NCBI GenBank assembly: GCA_964468815.1
Contig: CAYXWN010000001.1
Span: forward strand, 49,400 to 113,399
Direction: 5' to 3'
DNA: 64,000 bases
Source: UMGS621 sp964468815
Lineage (GTDB): Bacteria > Bacillota > Clostridia > Christensenellales > Borkfalkiaceae
A model generated the notes under the pieces. The model saw only the letters and a program-made list of their open reading frames with translations. It made no database searches and was not told where the DNA came from. Below are positions 1 through 9,277 of the stretch, piece by piece. How positions within the stretch are numbered: position 1 is the stretch's first letter; each line of letters starts with the position of its first letter. The position numbers and the translations under genes were made by a program.

Positions 1-1
1 G

Positions 2-1006
2 AATACGTTTTCCGCCGTTTTTCGGATTAGAAGCGAAGCGGCTTTTGCTATTCACGAATATTTCCATAATCAAGGTTTTGTTTACGTTCATACCCCGATC
101 ATTACGGGAAGTGATTGCGAGGGGGCGGGGGCGATGTTCCAAGTTACGACGCTTGATTTGGATCGGATCGCTGCAAATAACGAACCTGTTGATTATAAAA
201 AGGACTTTTTTGAAAAGAAAGCGAGTTTGACCGTCTCGGGGCAACTTGACGTTGAAACGTACGCAATGGCATTTGCAAACGTTTATACGTTCGGACCGAC
301 TTTCCGCGCGGAGCGATCGAATACCGTTCGTCATGCTGCGGAATTTTGGATGATCGAACCGGAAATTGCGTTTGCTGATCTTTCGGACGATATGGATTGC
401 GCCGAAGGAATGGTGAAGCATATCATCACGCACGTTATGAATAAGTGTAAAGATGAACTCGCTTTCTTGAATCAATTTGTAGATCGCGGACTTTTAGACC
501 GTTTGAATAACGTTGTTAACAATACATTTGTCCGGTTATCGTATACGGAAGCGATTGATATTTTGGAAAAGGTCAAAGATCGGTTCGAATTTCCCGTGCA
601 TTGGGGCGCGGATCTGCAAAGCGAGCATGAACGCTATCTGACGGAAGAGGTATTTAAAAAGCCGGTATTCTTGACTGATTATCCAAAGGAAATCAAAGCG
701 TTCTATATGCGCTTGAACGACGACGGCAAGACGGTTGCCGCATCCGATTTGTTAGTGCCCGGAATCGGCGAGTTGATCGGAGGAAGTCAAAGAGAAGAAC
801 GCATGGACGTGTTGAAGACGCGTATGAAGGAATTGAATCTCAGCGAAACGGATTATCAATTTTATCTCGATTTGCGGAAATACGGCGGCGTAAAACACGC
901 AGGCTTTGGATTAGGATTCGAGCGTATGATTATGTACTTGACAGGAATTGCAAACATTCGCGACGTCATTCCGTTCCCGCGTACGGTAGGAACTTTGGAA
1001 TATTGA
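2..1006 (+). CDS. asnS: Asparagine--tRNA ligase, 5' end cut by window edge
   Basis: Class II aminoacyl-tRNA synthetase that charges tRNA-Asn with asparagine in the cytoplasm. The open frame already runs at base 2, so the N-terminal anticodon-binding OB-fold lies outside the window and only the catalytic core (334 codons) is seen. Visible signatures are the stretch ending SDCEGAGAMFQV, class II motif 2 (TFRAERSNTVRHAAEF, then EPE) and motif 3 near the C-terminus (GFGLGFERMIMYLTG). The GAGAMF/FRAERSNT pattern is that of AsnRS rather than AspRS. A Met codon at 134 is internal to the conserved core and is not the start. The TGA stop is followed one base later by the plsX ATG, so the two are probably co-transcribed. 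Confidence 0.96.
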   Translation, partial: NTFSAVFRIRSEAAFAIHEYFHNQGFVYVHTPIITGSDCEGAGAMFQVTTLDLDRIAANNEPVDYKKDFFEKKASLTVSGQLDVETYAMAFANVYTFGPTFRAERSNTVRHAAEFWMIEPEIAFADLSDDMDCAEGMVKHIITHVMNKCKDELAFLNQFVDRGLLDRLNNVVNNTFVRLSYTEAIDILEKVKDRFEFPVHWGADLQSEHERYLTEEVFKKPVFLTDYPKEIKAFYMRLNDDGKTVAASDLLVPGIGELIGGSQREERMDVLKTRMKELNLSETDYQFYLDLRKYGGVKHAGFGLGFERMIMYLTGIANIRDVIPFPRTVGTLEY

Positions 1007-1007
1007 T

Positions 1008-2021
1008 ATGAAAATCATTGTTGATGCATTCGGCGGCGATCATGCCCCCGAAGAAATTGTAAAGGGCGGCGTAGAAGCACTTGCGAAAAAGAAAGATTTA
1101 GAATTGATTTTCGTTGGGAAAAAGACGGAAATAGAGAACGTTCTTTCTACTTGTCGGTATGACGCCGATCGGATTGAAATCATGGATGCGCCGAATGTGA
1201 TTACGTGCGAAGAAGAACCGACGGTTGCAATCAAGCGAAAGCCGAATTCTTCTATTTGTACAGGCTTTCGGCGATTGAAAGAAGACGATTCGGTTTCCGG
1301 GTTTGTTTCGGCAGGCTCGACGGGGGCGGTATTGGTTGGAGCAACGTTAAAACTCGGTCGCATCAAGGGCGTTTCTCGTCCTGCCTTGTGTCCGTTTTTG
1401 CCGACGGTGAAAGATTCAAAACGTGTCTATTTGTTAGATGCCGGCGCGAATGCCGACTGTAGGCCGATCAATTTGGTTCAGTTTGCTTTAATGGGGGCTG
1501 CTTATGCGGAGGTTTGCGGCGTAAAAGAACCAACGGTGGCGTTACTGTCCAACGGAACGGAAGATAAAAAAGGAAATGCGTTGAATCACGAAGTGTTTCC
1601 GTTGTTAAAAGAATTGCCGATTGATTTTGTCGGAAATATGGAAGCGCGTGAAATTTTATCGGGAGAGGTTGACGTCGTAGTTTCCGACGGTTTTTCCGGT
1701 AACATTGCGTTGAAAGGGATGGAGGGCGCGATCGGAAATTTGATGCGCATTATGAAGACTGAAATCATGTCTACGTTCAAGGGAAAACTCGGCGGTTTAT
1801 TGCTGAAAGAGGCTTTTTCCAATATAAAAGATAAAATGGATTACAATCGTCAGGGGGGAGCGGTTTTTCTCGGCGTTGAAAAGGTCGTCGTAAAAGCACA
1901 CGGATCTTCCAAGAGCGGCGCGATCTGTAATGCTGTTTTGCAAGCAACGGAAGCGGCGGAACGCGATATAATCGGTAAAATCAAATTAAAATTAGGGAAT
2001 ACGACAGGGGTTGCGGAATAG
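1008..2021 (+). CDS. plsX: Phosphate acyltransferase PlsX
   Basis: PlsX converts acyl-ACP and phosphate to acyl-phosphate, the acyl donor used by PlsY in the first step of phospholipid synthesis; it is a soluble enzyme that works at the membrane surface. The 337-residue product has the family's normal length and opens with MKIIVDAFGGDHAPEEIVKG. It also carries the SAGSTGAVLVGA and LLDAGANADC segments and the C-terminal GGAVFLGV/KAHGSS pattern. It begins one base after asnS and ends two bases before rnc. In many Firmicutes acpP lies between plsX and rnc; here it does not, and acpP is at 54194 with its own promoter. Confidence 0.97.
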   Translation: MKIIVDAFGGDHAPEEIVKGGVEALAKKKDLELIFVGKKTEIENVLSTCRYDADRIEIMDAPNVITCEEEPTVAIKRKPNSSICTGFRRLKEDDSVSGFVSAGSTGAVLVGATLKLGRIKGVSRPALCPFLPTVKDSKRVYLLDAGANADCRPINLVQFALMGAAYAEVCGVKEPTVALLSNGTEDKKGNALNHEVFPLLKELPIDFVGNMEAREILSGEVDVVVSDGFSGNIALKGMEGAIGNLMRIMKTEIMSTFKGKLGGLLLKEAFSNIKDKMDYNRQGGAVFLGVEKVVVKAHGSSKSGAICNAVLQATEAAERDIIGKIKLKLGNTTGVAE

Positions 2022-2023
2022 TT

Positions 2024-2746
2024 ATGATTTTCGACGTCGCCGAATGTGAATTGCGATTAGGATATCGCTTTAACGATAAAATGTTGTTGCGGCAATGCTT
2101 TACGCATGCTTCGTATGCAAATGAGAATAAAACGAAAGATAACGAGCGGTTGGAGTTTTTCGGCGATGCAATTTTAGGGTTGGTCGTCACTGAATATTTG
2201 TTTAGACGTAATCTTTCCGGAGAGGGGAAGTTAACGCAGAGGCGTGCGGAACTCGTTTCAAAAAAGCCTTTGCAAAACGCAGTGGAAGAACTCGGATTAA
2301 GCGATCTTATTTTGTTGGGAAACGGCTTAACCATGCACTCTAATCACGAAGAGAAACTTTATTCCAGTTTGTATGAAGCGGTCGTCGCGGGAATTTATTT
2401 GGACGGCGGTATGGAGGCGGCGAAAAAATTTATTTTCCGTACGTTATTGCAGAAAAAAGACCGAAAGGCAGAATTGAAATCGGTTGATAAAAGGACCAGA
2501 GTTGCGGAAAAAGACAATAAAAGCGCGTTTCAAGAATACGTGCAGAAATATAAACTCGGAACGATTCGTTACGTTCAACTTGAAAAAAGAGGCAGCGATC
2601 ATGATCCCGTCTTTACGGTTGAAGTACGATTAGATAATCAAGCGCGTGCGATCGGAATCGGAAAGAGTAAAAAACAGGCAGAAGCGGACGCGGCTGGAAA
2701 AGCGTTGATCCAAATCAAAAAAAAGAAATCGAATAAGAGGAAATAA
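2024..2746 (+). CDS. rnc: Ribonuclease III
   Basis: Endonuclease that cuts double-stranded RNA, acting in rRNA processing and mRNA turnover. The N-terminal RNase III domain shows the signature NERLEFFGDAILG (Glu41 and Asp48 match the E. coli metal ligands) and the second acidic patch SLYEAVVAGIYLDGG. A C-terminal double-stranded-RNA-binding domain runs from about residue 165 (KSAFQEYVQKYKLG) to the lysine-rich end, with the KKQAEADAAGKALI helix. At 240 residues the length is standard. The gene starts two bases after plsX and ends one base before the smc start codon, so it sits inside the plsX-rnc-smc-ftsY operon. Confidence 0.97.
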   Translation: MIFDVAECELRLGYRFNDKMLLRQCFTHASYANENKTKDNERLEFFGDAILGLVVTEYLFRRNLSGEGKLTQRRAELVSKKPLQNAVEELGLSDLILLGNGLTMHSNHEEKLYSSLYEAVVAGIYLDGGMEAAKKFIFRTLLQKKDRKAELKSVDKRTRVAEKDNKSAFQEYVQKYKLGTIRYVQLEKRGSDHDPVFTVEVRLDNQARAIGIGKSKKQAEADAAGKALIQIKKKKSNKRK

Positions 2747-2747
2747 G

Positions 2748-5700
2748 TTGAATTTTGAAAAATTGGAACTTTACGGTTTTAAGTCGTTTGCCGATAAAGT
2801 AGAGATTAAATTTAATGACGGTATTACGGGAATCGTCGGCCCGAACGGATGCGGTAAGTCCAACGTAGCGGATGCTATTCGGTGGGTATTGGGTGAACAG
2901 TCTGCAAAGACGTTGCGCGGATCGAGCATGCAGGACGTTATATTTAGCGGAACGCAAGCGAGAAAATCCCTTTCTTACTGCGAAGTTTCTCTTTATTTCG
3001 ATAATACTAATCGGATGTTCAGTTTAGATTATAACGAAGTAATTATTACGAGAAAGTTATTTCGGAGCGGAGAAAGCGAGTATTATATCAATAAGCAGCC
3101 GTCCCGTTTGAGAGATATCGTCGATTTATTGCATGAATGCGGAATCGGTAAGGAAGGGTATTCGATTATCGGACAGGGTAAAGTCGAAGAAATTATGTCG
3201 GCAAAACCCGAAGATCGTCGTGCAATTTTTGAAGAGGCGACGGGAATTGCAAAGTTTAAAGCAAGAAAGAACGAAACGCAAAGAAAATTGGAACGAACAA
3301 AAGAGAATTTATTTGTTTTTTCTAACGTTCTTTCCGAATTAGAAGCCCAACTTGCACCATTAGAAAAACAAGCGGAAAAGACGCGTCAATTTCGCGATCT
3401 GTCCGAACAGTTGAAACATCATGAGATTAATACATATATCGCGAAATACGATAACGTAGCGGTGGAAAAAGAAAAGATCGACACCCGTATTCGCGGAATA
3501 CAGGAAGAAGGTGTTTTGCGGCAAGAGGAATACGAGAATGCGCAAAAGCGTTATGAAACAATCTTCGATCAAATTAACGGCGCAGACGCAAAACTTAACG
3601 ATCTGCATGAAAAACTTCTCGTAAAAACCGTTGATATCGAAAAGCAAGCCGGGGAAGCGAAACTTTACGGGGAAAAGATTTCTTTTTTGCGTTCACAGAT
3701 CGAGCGCTTACAATCGGAAATCGAACAAAACGACGCAACGGTTGACGAACATCGCGTCCAATTGGGAGAAAACGAACGCTTAAAGGCGGACAAGCGCAAG
3801 CAAATCAATTCGTTTGTCAAGCGTTCGGGAGAGATTCAAGATTCTCTTGCAAAGGTATTGACCGAACTTTCCGCATACGAAGGACTTGCCGAGCAGAGCA
3901 GAAAAAAGATAATCGAATCTATAGAATCTTTGTCGGATATTAACTTGAACAAAGGTTCTCTCGGTGCAGAAAAACAAGCGTTGGAGGGCAGAAAACGCGA
4001 GATCGAGCAAGAACTTGCCTCTCTTAACGAAAAGAGAAACGTTGTTTACGGAGAAAAGGATACTCTTGATCGAAATCTCGGCGATTTAGACAGAAAGGTT
4101 TCAGATCTGAAAAATCAGATTTTGGAACAAGAGGATATTGTTCGCGACGTTAACGAAGCGGTTGCGGATATTGATAATAAACTGTATAATCTCAATTCAA
4201 ACGTCACGATGCTCGCCGCAAAGGAGAACTTTATTATCGGGATTAAGGAGTCGTACGAGGGGTATATGCCTGCCGTCAAGAGGCTGTTGGTTTCGGCAAA
4301 GGAAGATAAGCGGATCGGTTCGAGAATCAAGGGCGTCGTTGCGTCCGTGATTCGAACGGAAGCTCGTTACGACGTTGCGATCGAAACGGCATTGGGTGCT
4401 TCCCAACAAAACGTTATTACGGCGAATACAGACGATGCTAAATTTTTGATCGAGTATTTGAAACAGACGCATGCCGGTCGCGTAACGTTTTTACCCGTGA
4501 CTTCTATGAAACCTCGCTTTGAAAACGATTCTGTAAAAGCGGCGTTGAGAGAACCGGGTGCTTTGGGGCTTGCAAACCGTTTGGTTTCGTATGATCCTTA
4601 TTTTGAAAACGTAATTTCCAATTTGTTGGGAAATACGTTGATTGTCGATCAAATTCACAATGCGACTAATATTGCCAATAAATATCGGTTTGCTTTTAAG
4701 ATTGTTACCTTAGAAGGGGACGTCTTTAATCCACAAGGTTCTATGACGGGCGGTTCTCGCCGTCAAGACGCGCCGAATCTTTTGGCCGGAGATCGTCAAT
4801 TGGATGAAATCCGAGAAAAACTGTCCGCAAAGCGGAAAGAAATGGAAATTGTCAAAAAGGAAAAAGCAGAGGCGGAAGAAAAACGCGATGCGGCAATGAA
4901 CGATTTGACAATGTTGAACGAGATGTATCAATCGCAACGACAAGAGCAATTGTTGGTGCGAGAAAAACTGAACGTTTCGGAAGCGTCTTTGATTGATTTA
5001 GGAAAAGAGATCGAGTCACGCATGGATGATTCCGACTTATTAACGCAAAAAATCGTGCTTTTAGAGAATGAAATTCAGAAGATTTTAAGTGGTTCCGAAA
5101 AACTTGTCGAAGAGAAAGAAAACGCGAATCAAGATGCGTTTAAGCATCAAACGGAATATGATTTGTTGAGAAAACGCCAAAACGAGTTGACGGAAGAAAG
5201 TACTGCATTGCAAATTAAGCTGACTTCAGTCAATGCCGATTTGGCGGCGTTGGAGTCGGATAACGAATGGCGGCAGTCTGAAATTGCGCGGTTTTCCGGA
5301 ATAAAAGAGGATTACTTAAAGAACATTTCGGATACAGAGGCGATTATCGGTCAATTGAAGCGCAATGCCGAACAGGTCGCGCTCTCCAAAGAAGAACAAG
5401 ATTACGTTAACGATTTGAGAAATCAAATTTCCAATATCGAGAATGAAAAATCTGCTTTGAGAGAAGAAATGAACCGCACGGATGAGTTGCGTTCGCAGTT
5501 ATCCGCTCGTATAAACGAATTAGCGGAGAAAAAACACGCGGAAGAGATTGCTCTGACAAAAATTGATTCGGATATCGAGTACATGCAGCAGCGGATATGG
5601 GAAGAATATCAAGAAAGTTATGAAACCGCTGTAAAATGGCGTAGCGAGGGGTATGACAGTACGGTCGGCGAGCAGGAAATTGCGCGCTTAAAACGAAAAA

Positions 5701-6332
5701 TCAACTCGCTTGGTTCAATCAATCCTAATGCCATTGAGGATTGCAAGGTCTTAAAAGATCGCTATGATGAAATGGTGATTCAAAAGGAGGATCTTGAAAA
5801 AGGCGAAGCCGATCTGCAACAGGCGATTGATACGTTAAAGGCGGAAATGTTAAACACCTTTAACGCAGGATTTAATACGATCAATGAAAATTTCAAAAAG
5901 ATTTTTAAAGAACTGTTCGGCGGTGGGCGCGCAATGCTTGAACTCGACTATACGGATGTTGACGATCCGTTGGAAGCAGGGGTAGATATCATTGCCGAGC
6001 CGCCCGGGAAAAAATTGCAAAAAATTTCCCTATTGTCGGGCGGCGAGCGTGCATTGACGGCGATTGCGATTCTTTTCTCGATTTTACGTTTGCGCCCGAT
6101 GCCGTTCTGTGTGCTGGACGAAATAGAGGCTGCTTTGGACGAGGCAAACGTCGATCGTTTTGCTCGTTATTTGAAGAAATTTTCGCAAGACACGCAATTT
6201 ATCGTTATAACGCACAGAAAGCCGACCATGGAATTGGCGGATTCTTTGTTCGGTGTAACGATGGAAGAAAAGGGCGTTTCTAAGATCGTTTCGGTAAAAT
6301 TGAGCGATATTATCGATGAGGAGGCTGTATAA
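2748..6332 (+). CDS. smc: Chromosome segregation protein SMC
   Basis: Large coiled-coil ATPase of the condensin-like SMC-ScpAB complex that organises and segregates the chromosome. The 1194-residue protein has the full architecture: Walker A GPNGCGKSN at residues 31-39, a first long coiled coil, a hinge at about 500-680 (ending near GSMTGGSRR), a second coiled coil, and a C-terminal head with signature LSGGERALTAIAILF and Walker B/D-loop FCVLDEIEAALDEAN. The start is a TTG at 2748, chosen because an AGAGGA Shine-Dalgarno lies at suitable distance and the protein begins exactly like other SMCs (NFEKLELYGFKSFADK). It ends three bases before ftsY. Confidence 0.98.
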   Translation: MNFEKLELYGFKSFADKVEIKFNDGITGIVGPNGCGKSNVADAIRWVLGEQSAKTLRGSSMQDVIFSGTQARKSLSYCEVSLYFDNTNRMFSLDYNEVIITRKLFRSGESEYYINKQPSRLRDIVDLLHECGIGKEGYSIIGQGKVEEIMSAKPEDRRAIFEEATGIAKFKARKNETQRKLERTKENLFVFSNVLSELEAQLAPLEKQAEKTRQFRDLSEQLKHHEINTYIAKYDNVAVEKEKIDTRIRGIQEEGVLRQEEYENAQKRYETIFDQINGADAKLNDLHEKLLVKTVDIEKQAGEAKLYGEKISFLRSQIERLQSEIEQNDATVDEHRVQLGENERLKADKRKQINSFVKRSGEIQDSLAKVLTELSAYEGLAEQSRKKIIESIESLSDINLNKGSLGAEKQALEGRKREIEQELASLNEKRNVVYGEKDTLDRNLGDLDRKVSDLKNQILEQEDIVRDVNEAVADIDNKLYNLNSNVTMLAAKENFIIGIKESYEGYMPAVKRLLVSAKEDKRIGSRIKGVVASVIRTEARYDVAIETALGASQQNVITANTDDAKFLIEYLKQTHAGRVTFLPVTSMKPRFENDSVKAALREPGALGLANRLVSYDPYFENVISNLLGNTLIVDQIHNATNIANKYRFAFKIVTLEGDVFNPQGSMTGGSRRQDAPNLLAGDRQLDEIREKLSAKRKEMEIVKKEKAEAEEKRDAAMNDLTMLNEMYQSQRQEQLLVREKLNVSEASLIDLGKEIESRMDDSDLLTQKIVLLENEIQKILSGSEKLVEEKENANQDAFKHQTEYDLLRKRQNELTEESTALQIKLTSVNADLAALESDNEWRQSEIARFSGIKEDYLKNISDTEAIIGQLKRNAEQVALSKEEQDYVNDLRNQISNIENEKSALREEMNRTDELRSQLSARINELAEKKHAEEIALTKIDSDIEYMQQRIWEEYQESYETAVKWRSEGYDSTVGEQEIARLKRKINSLGSINPNAIEDCKVLKDRYDEMVIQKEDLEKGEADLQQAIDTLKAEMLNTFNAGFNTINENFKKIFKELFGGGRAMLELDYTDVDDPLEAGVDIIAEPPGKKLQKISLLSGGERALTAIAILFSILRLRPMPFCVLDEIEAALDEANVDRFARYLKKFSQDTQFIVITHRKPTMELADSLFGVTMEEKGVSKIVSVKLSDIIDEEAV

Positions 6333-6335
6333 CGT

Positions 6336-7232
6336 ATGGGGCTTTTGGGAAAATTAAAGGAAGTTTTGAAAAAAACAAAGGATAATCTCTCCAAAAAATT
6401 GGTGGAATTATTCGCAAAGAATAAACTTGGCGATGAATTTTACGAGGAATTGGAAGATATTTTAGTTTCTTCCGACGTCAGCGTAAAAACGGCTATGAAT
6501 ATTGTTGAAAATATTCGGGACGTTGCGATAGACGAGAAGTGTAAAGATAAGGATTACGTTATCAATTTGCTGAAAGAAGAACTTTACGATACGTTGACGG
6601 AAGCGGAAGATTTGGAAATTCTTTCTCCGGCGGTAATAATGATTGTTGGTGTTAACGGCGTCGGAAAAACCACAACGATTGGAAAACTTGCAAATTATTT
6701 CGTTAAACAAGGAAAAACGGTTACGATTGCAGCAGCGGATACCTTCCGAGCAGCCGCGTCCGATCAACTTTCTGTTTGGGCGGAGCGCGCTAAGGTTCGC
6801 ATCGTAAAGCATAGCGAAGGGGCTGATCCGAGTGCGGTCGTGTACGATGCGATTGCTTCCGTAAAAGCAAAGAAAACAGATATTTTGATTATTGATACGG
6901 CAGGTCGGCTTCACGTAAAATCAAACTTGATGGAAGAGTTAAAAAAGATGGATCGCGTCGTAACGCGTGAATATCCCGAAGCGCATTTTTATAAATTGAT
7001 TGCACTAGATGCGACTACGGGGCAGAACGCCTATAATCAAGTTGACGTGTTTAAGGAAGACGTCGGGTTGGACGGTATCGTTTTGACTAAACTAGACGGA
7101 ACGGCGAAAGGCGGCTTTGTGATTTCTCTTTGCGGAGAATTGCAAGTTCCGGTCGTGTACGTCGGTACGGGTGAAAAAATCGAAGATATCGAGCCGTTCG
7201 ATGCAGAAGCATTTGTGGAAGGGCTGTTTTAA
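6336..7232 (+). CDS. ftsY: Signal recognition particle receptor FtsY
   Basis: GTPase that receives SRP-ribosome complexes at the membrane and hands them to the Sec translocon. The 298 residues correspond to the NG domain only: an N-domain helical bundle, then G1 GVNGVGKTTTIGKLA at about residues 106-120, the DTFRAAA and DTAGRLH segments, and the TKLDGTAKGG specificity motif. The long acidic A-domain of E. coli FtsY is absent, which is usual in Firmicutes. It follows smc by three bases, as in many clostridial smc-ftsY operons, and no separate promoter is evident. Confidence 0.97.
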   Translation: MGLLGKLKEVLKKTKDNLSKKLVELFAKNKLGDEFYEELEDILVSSDVSVKTAMNIVENIRDVAIDEKCKDKDYVINLLKEELYDTLTEAEDLEILSPAVIMIVGVNGVGKTTTIGKLANYFVKQGKTVTIAAADTFRAAASDQLSVWAERAKVRIVKHSEGADPSAVVYDAIASVKAKKTDILIIDTAGRLHVKSNLMEELKKMDRVVTREYPEAHFYKLIALDATTGQNAYNQVDVFKEDVGLDGIVLTKLDGTAKGGFVISLCGELQVPVVYVGTGEKIEDIEPFDAEAFVEGLF

Positions 7233-7278
7233 GGAACAATCCTTTTATATGACATGATACGAGAAAAAGGAGAATCTG

Positions 7279-8943
7279 TTGAATAAAACGTTATTACATA
7301 AATTAAAAGAAGCCTTGCTTGCCGTTTTACCGATTACGGTCATTATCTTGATTCTGAATTTTTCGGTTGTCCCGATGGATCGCTATCAGTTGTATAGTTT
7401 TTTGATCGGTGCGGTGTTTTTAATCCTCGGAATGGGGTTGTATTCCTTGGGGTGCGATACGTCCATTGAACCGATTGGCGGACATATCGGTGCAAAAATA
7501 ACCGAATCTAAAAAGATTTGGTTGATTTTGGCTGTTTGTTTTGTTCTCGGAGTTATCGTGACGATTGCCGAACCTGATCTTACCGTTCTTGCAACGCAAG
7601 TTGCCGGCATGATTGATAAATGGGAATTGATTTTGACGGTAGCGTTCGGCGTTGGCTTTTTTATGGTAATCTACGTATTGAGAACGGTATTGAAAATTAA
7701 TCTGAATTTTGTTTTGATTTTTTTCTACGGTGTATTATTTTTGTTGGCGGCATTCGTCGATGCCGGCTTTGTGCCGCTTGCCTTCGATTCGGGCGGTGTT
7801 ACGACCGGACCGATTACCGTACCGTTTATTATGGCGCTCGGTGTAGGTATTTCGTCTGTTTTGGGCGGAAAAAACAGCCAAGATAACAGTTTCGGCATGA
7901 TCGGCGTATGTTCGATCGGACCGATTATTGCCGTTTTGATTTTAGGTTTGATTCATGACGTTTCTTCGTTTGATTACGCTCTTTCCGTTCCGGAAACGTT
8001 TGTCGGTTTCGGAGAGGTTATGGCGTTTTACATGAAGAGTTTGCCTCATTATTTGGGGGAAGTAGCGATTGCTCTTTCTCCGATCGTTGGATTTTTTGTG
8101 ATTTTCCAGATTTTCGTTTTGAAATTGCCGTTAAAGCAATTGTTGAAAATCATTGTCGGAATTCTTTACACCTATATCGGATTGTCGATTTTTTTGACGG
8201 GTGTAAACGTCGGTTTTATGCCGGCGGGGCAGTATATCGGCGCGGAATTGGCTAAGGCAAATCGTTGGTTAATTATTCCGATCGGCATGATCGTCGGCGC
8301 GTGTATTGTTTTTGCAGAGCCTGCGGTTCACGTCTTGAACAAGCAGGTGGAGGAAATAACGGGCGGAACGATCAACCGTTCTACTATGTTGATGGTTCTT
8401 GCAGCGTCTATGGCTTGCGCGTTGGGACTTTCTATGTTGCGAGTCGTTACGGGAATCAGTATATGGTATATTATATTGCCCGGATATGCGATTGCGTTGA
8501 CGATTTCTTTCTTCGTGCCGAAGATATTTACGGCGATTGCGTTCGACTCCGGCGGAGTTGCGTCCGGACCGATGACGGCAACGTTCCTATTGCCGTTTGC
8601 GATCGGCGCGTGTTCGGAAATAAGCGGAACGTCCGCTATTATGACGGATGCGTTCGGAATCGTTGCGTTGGTTGCAATGACTCCGCTATTGACGGTACAA
8701 ATCCTCGGACTTGTTTACAAGTTACATACCGCGAAAGCAACGAAGGTTGCCGCAAAACAATTCAAAGAACTTCTTGCGGAAGAGGGAAATGTTATTGAAT
8801 TAGCAGAATACAATCCCGAAGAAAGTGTAAATAGCGAAAAAAGAGGACGGCTAAAAACGGAGATTAAACGAGCAGAAGAGCGAGTAAAAAGAATCGTGAA
8901 ACAGAGAAAAGAAAAAGCAGATAAGGAGAAATCCGATGAATGA
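7279..8943 (+). CDS. DUF1538 family polytopic membrane protein
   Basis: Integral membrane protein of the DUF1538 family; substrate and function are not established. Many hydrophobic helices are visible. The sequence is an internal duplication: each half contains an IAEP/FAEP segment and an FDSGGVTTGP or FDSGGVASGP loop (around residues 168 and 421), followed by a DxFG(M/I)..x(I/A).x(I/V)GP/TP pattern. This looks like two inverted or tandem transport repeats. A highly charged C-terminal tail of about 60 residues follows the last helix. The start is a TTG at 7279, preceded by a strong AAAAAGGAGAA. It overlaps the first PII-like gene by 8 bases; the arrangement resembles amtB-glnK, so I infer a transporter or channel gated by PII-like proteins. 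Confidence 0.85.
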   Translation: MNKTLLHKLKEALLAVLPITVIILILNFSVVPMDRYQLYSFLIGAVFLILGMGLYSLGCDTSIEPIGGHIGAKITESKKIWLILAVCFVLGVIVTIAEPDLTVLATQVAGMIDKWELILTVAFGVGFFMVIYVLRTVLKINLNFVLIFFYGVLFLLAAFVDAGFVPLAFDSGGVTTGPITVPFIMALGVGISSVLGGKNSQDNSFGMIGVCSIGPIIAVLILGLIHDVSSFDYALSVPETFVGFGEVMAFYMKSLPHYLGEVAIALSPIVGFFVIFQIFVLKLPLKQLLKIIVGILYTYIGLSIFLTGVNVGFMPAGQYIGAELAKANRWLIIPIGMIVGACIVFAEPAVHVLNKQVEEITGGTINRSTMLMVLAASMACALGLSMLRVVTGISIWYIILPGYAIALTISFFVPKIFTAIAFDSGGVASGPMTATFLLPFAIGACSEISGTSAIMTDAFGIVALVAMTPLLTVQILGLVYKLHTAKATKVAAKQFKELLAEEGNVIELAEYNPEESVNSEKRGRLKTEIKRAEERVKRIVKQRKEKADKEKSDE

Positions 8944-9268
8944 GAAATTAAAGGTTATGATGATTATTGCGGAACGTGAGTTTTCTAAGAAAATCATTGA
9001 AAAAATCAAAGACGTCGGAGCGAATTATATTCACGCCGTGTATGCAAGAGGAACTGCTCGTACCGATTTGCTTGAAGTATTAGGAATCGGAGAATCGGAA
9101 AAGATTTTGATCTTAGCAACGGTCAAAGAGAGTAAAATCGAAGAGATTTATCAATATTTGCGGAATGATTTCAAATTTGAAAAGGCAGGAAAAGGTATTG
9201 CGTTTACGATTCCCGTCGTGAGCGTAGGAGGACCTGCCACTTTACAGATTTTATCAGGAAGAGTTTAA
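8936..9268 (+). CDS. PII-like signalling protein A
   Basis: A 110-residue protein with the ferredoxin-like PII fold pattern: a beta strand KVMMIIAEREFSKKIIEKIKDVGA, a loop region at about 37-55 (YARGTARTDLLEVLGI) where canonical PII proteins carry the T-loop, and a C-terminal strand GKGIAFTIPV that aligns with the GDGKIFVYPV end of classical GlnB/GlnK. The uridylylated Tyr context of GlnB is not present. Known PII proteins form trimers that bind ATP/ADP and 2-oxoglutarate; ligand binding here is untested. The ATG lies inside the end of the DUF1538 gene with an AAGGAG at 8923-8928, so the two are translationally coupled. Confidence 0.8.
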   Translation: MNEKLKVMMIIAEREFSKKIIEKIKDVGANYIHAVYARGTARTDLLEVLGIGESEKILILATVKESKIEEIYQYLRNDFKFEKAGKGIAFTIPVVSVGGPATLQILSGRV

Positions 9269-9277
9269 GGAGGAATT

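Noticed and set aside
7231..7248. Short hairpin AAGGA-ACAA-TCCTT after ftsY as terminator.
   Set aside because: Only five pairs and a poor T-run; it would be too weak on sequence alone.
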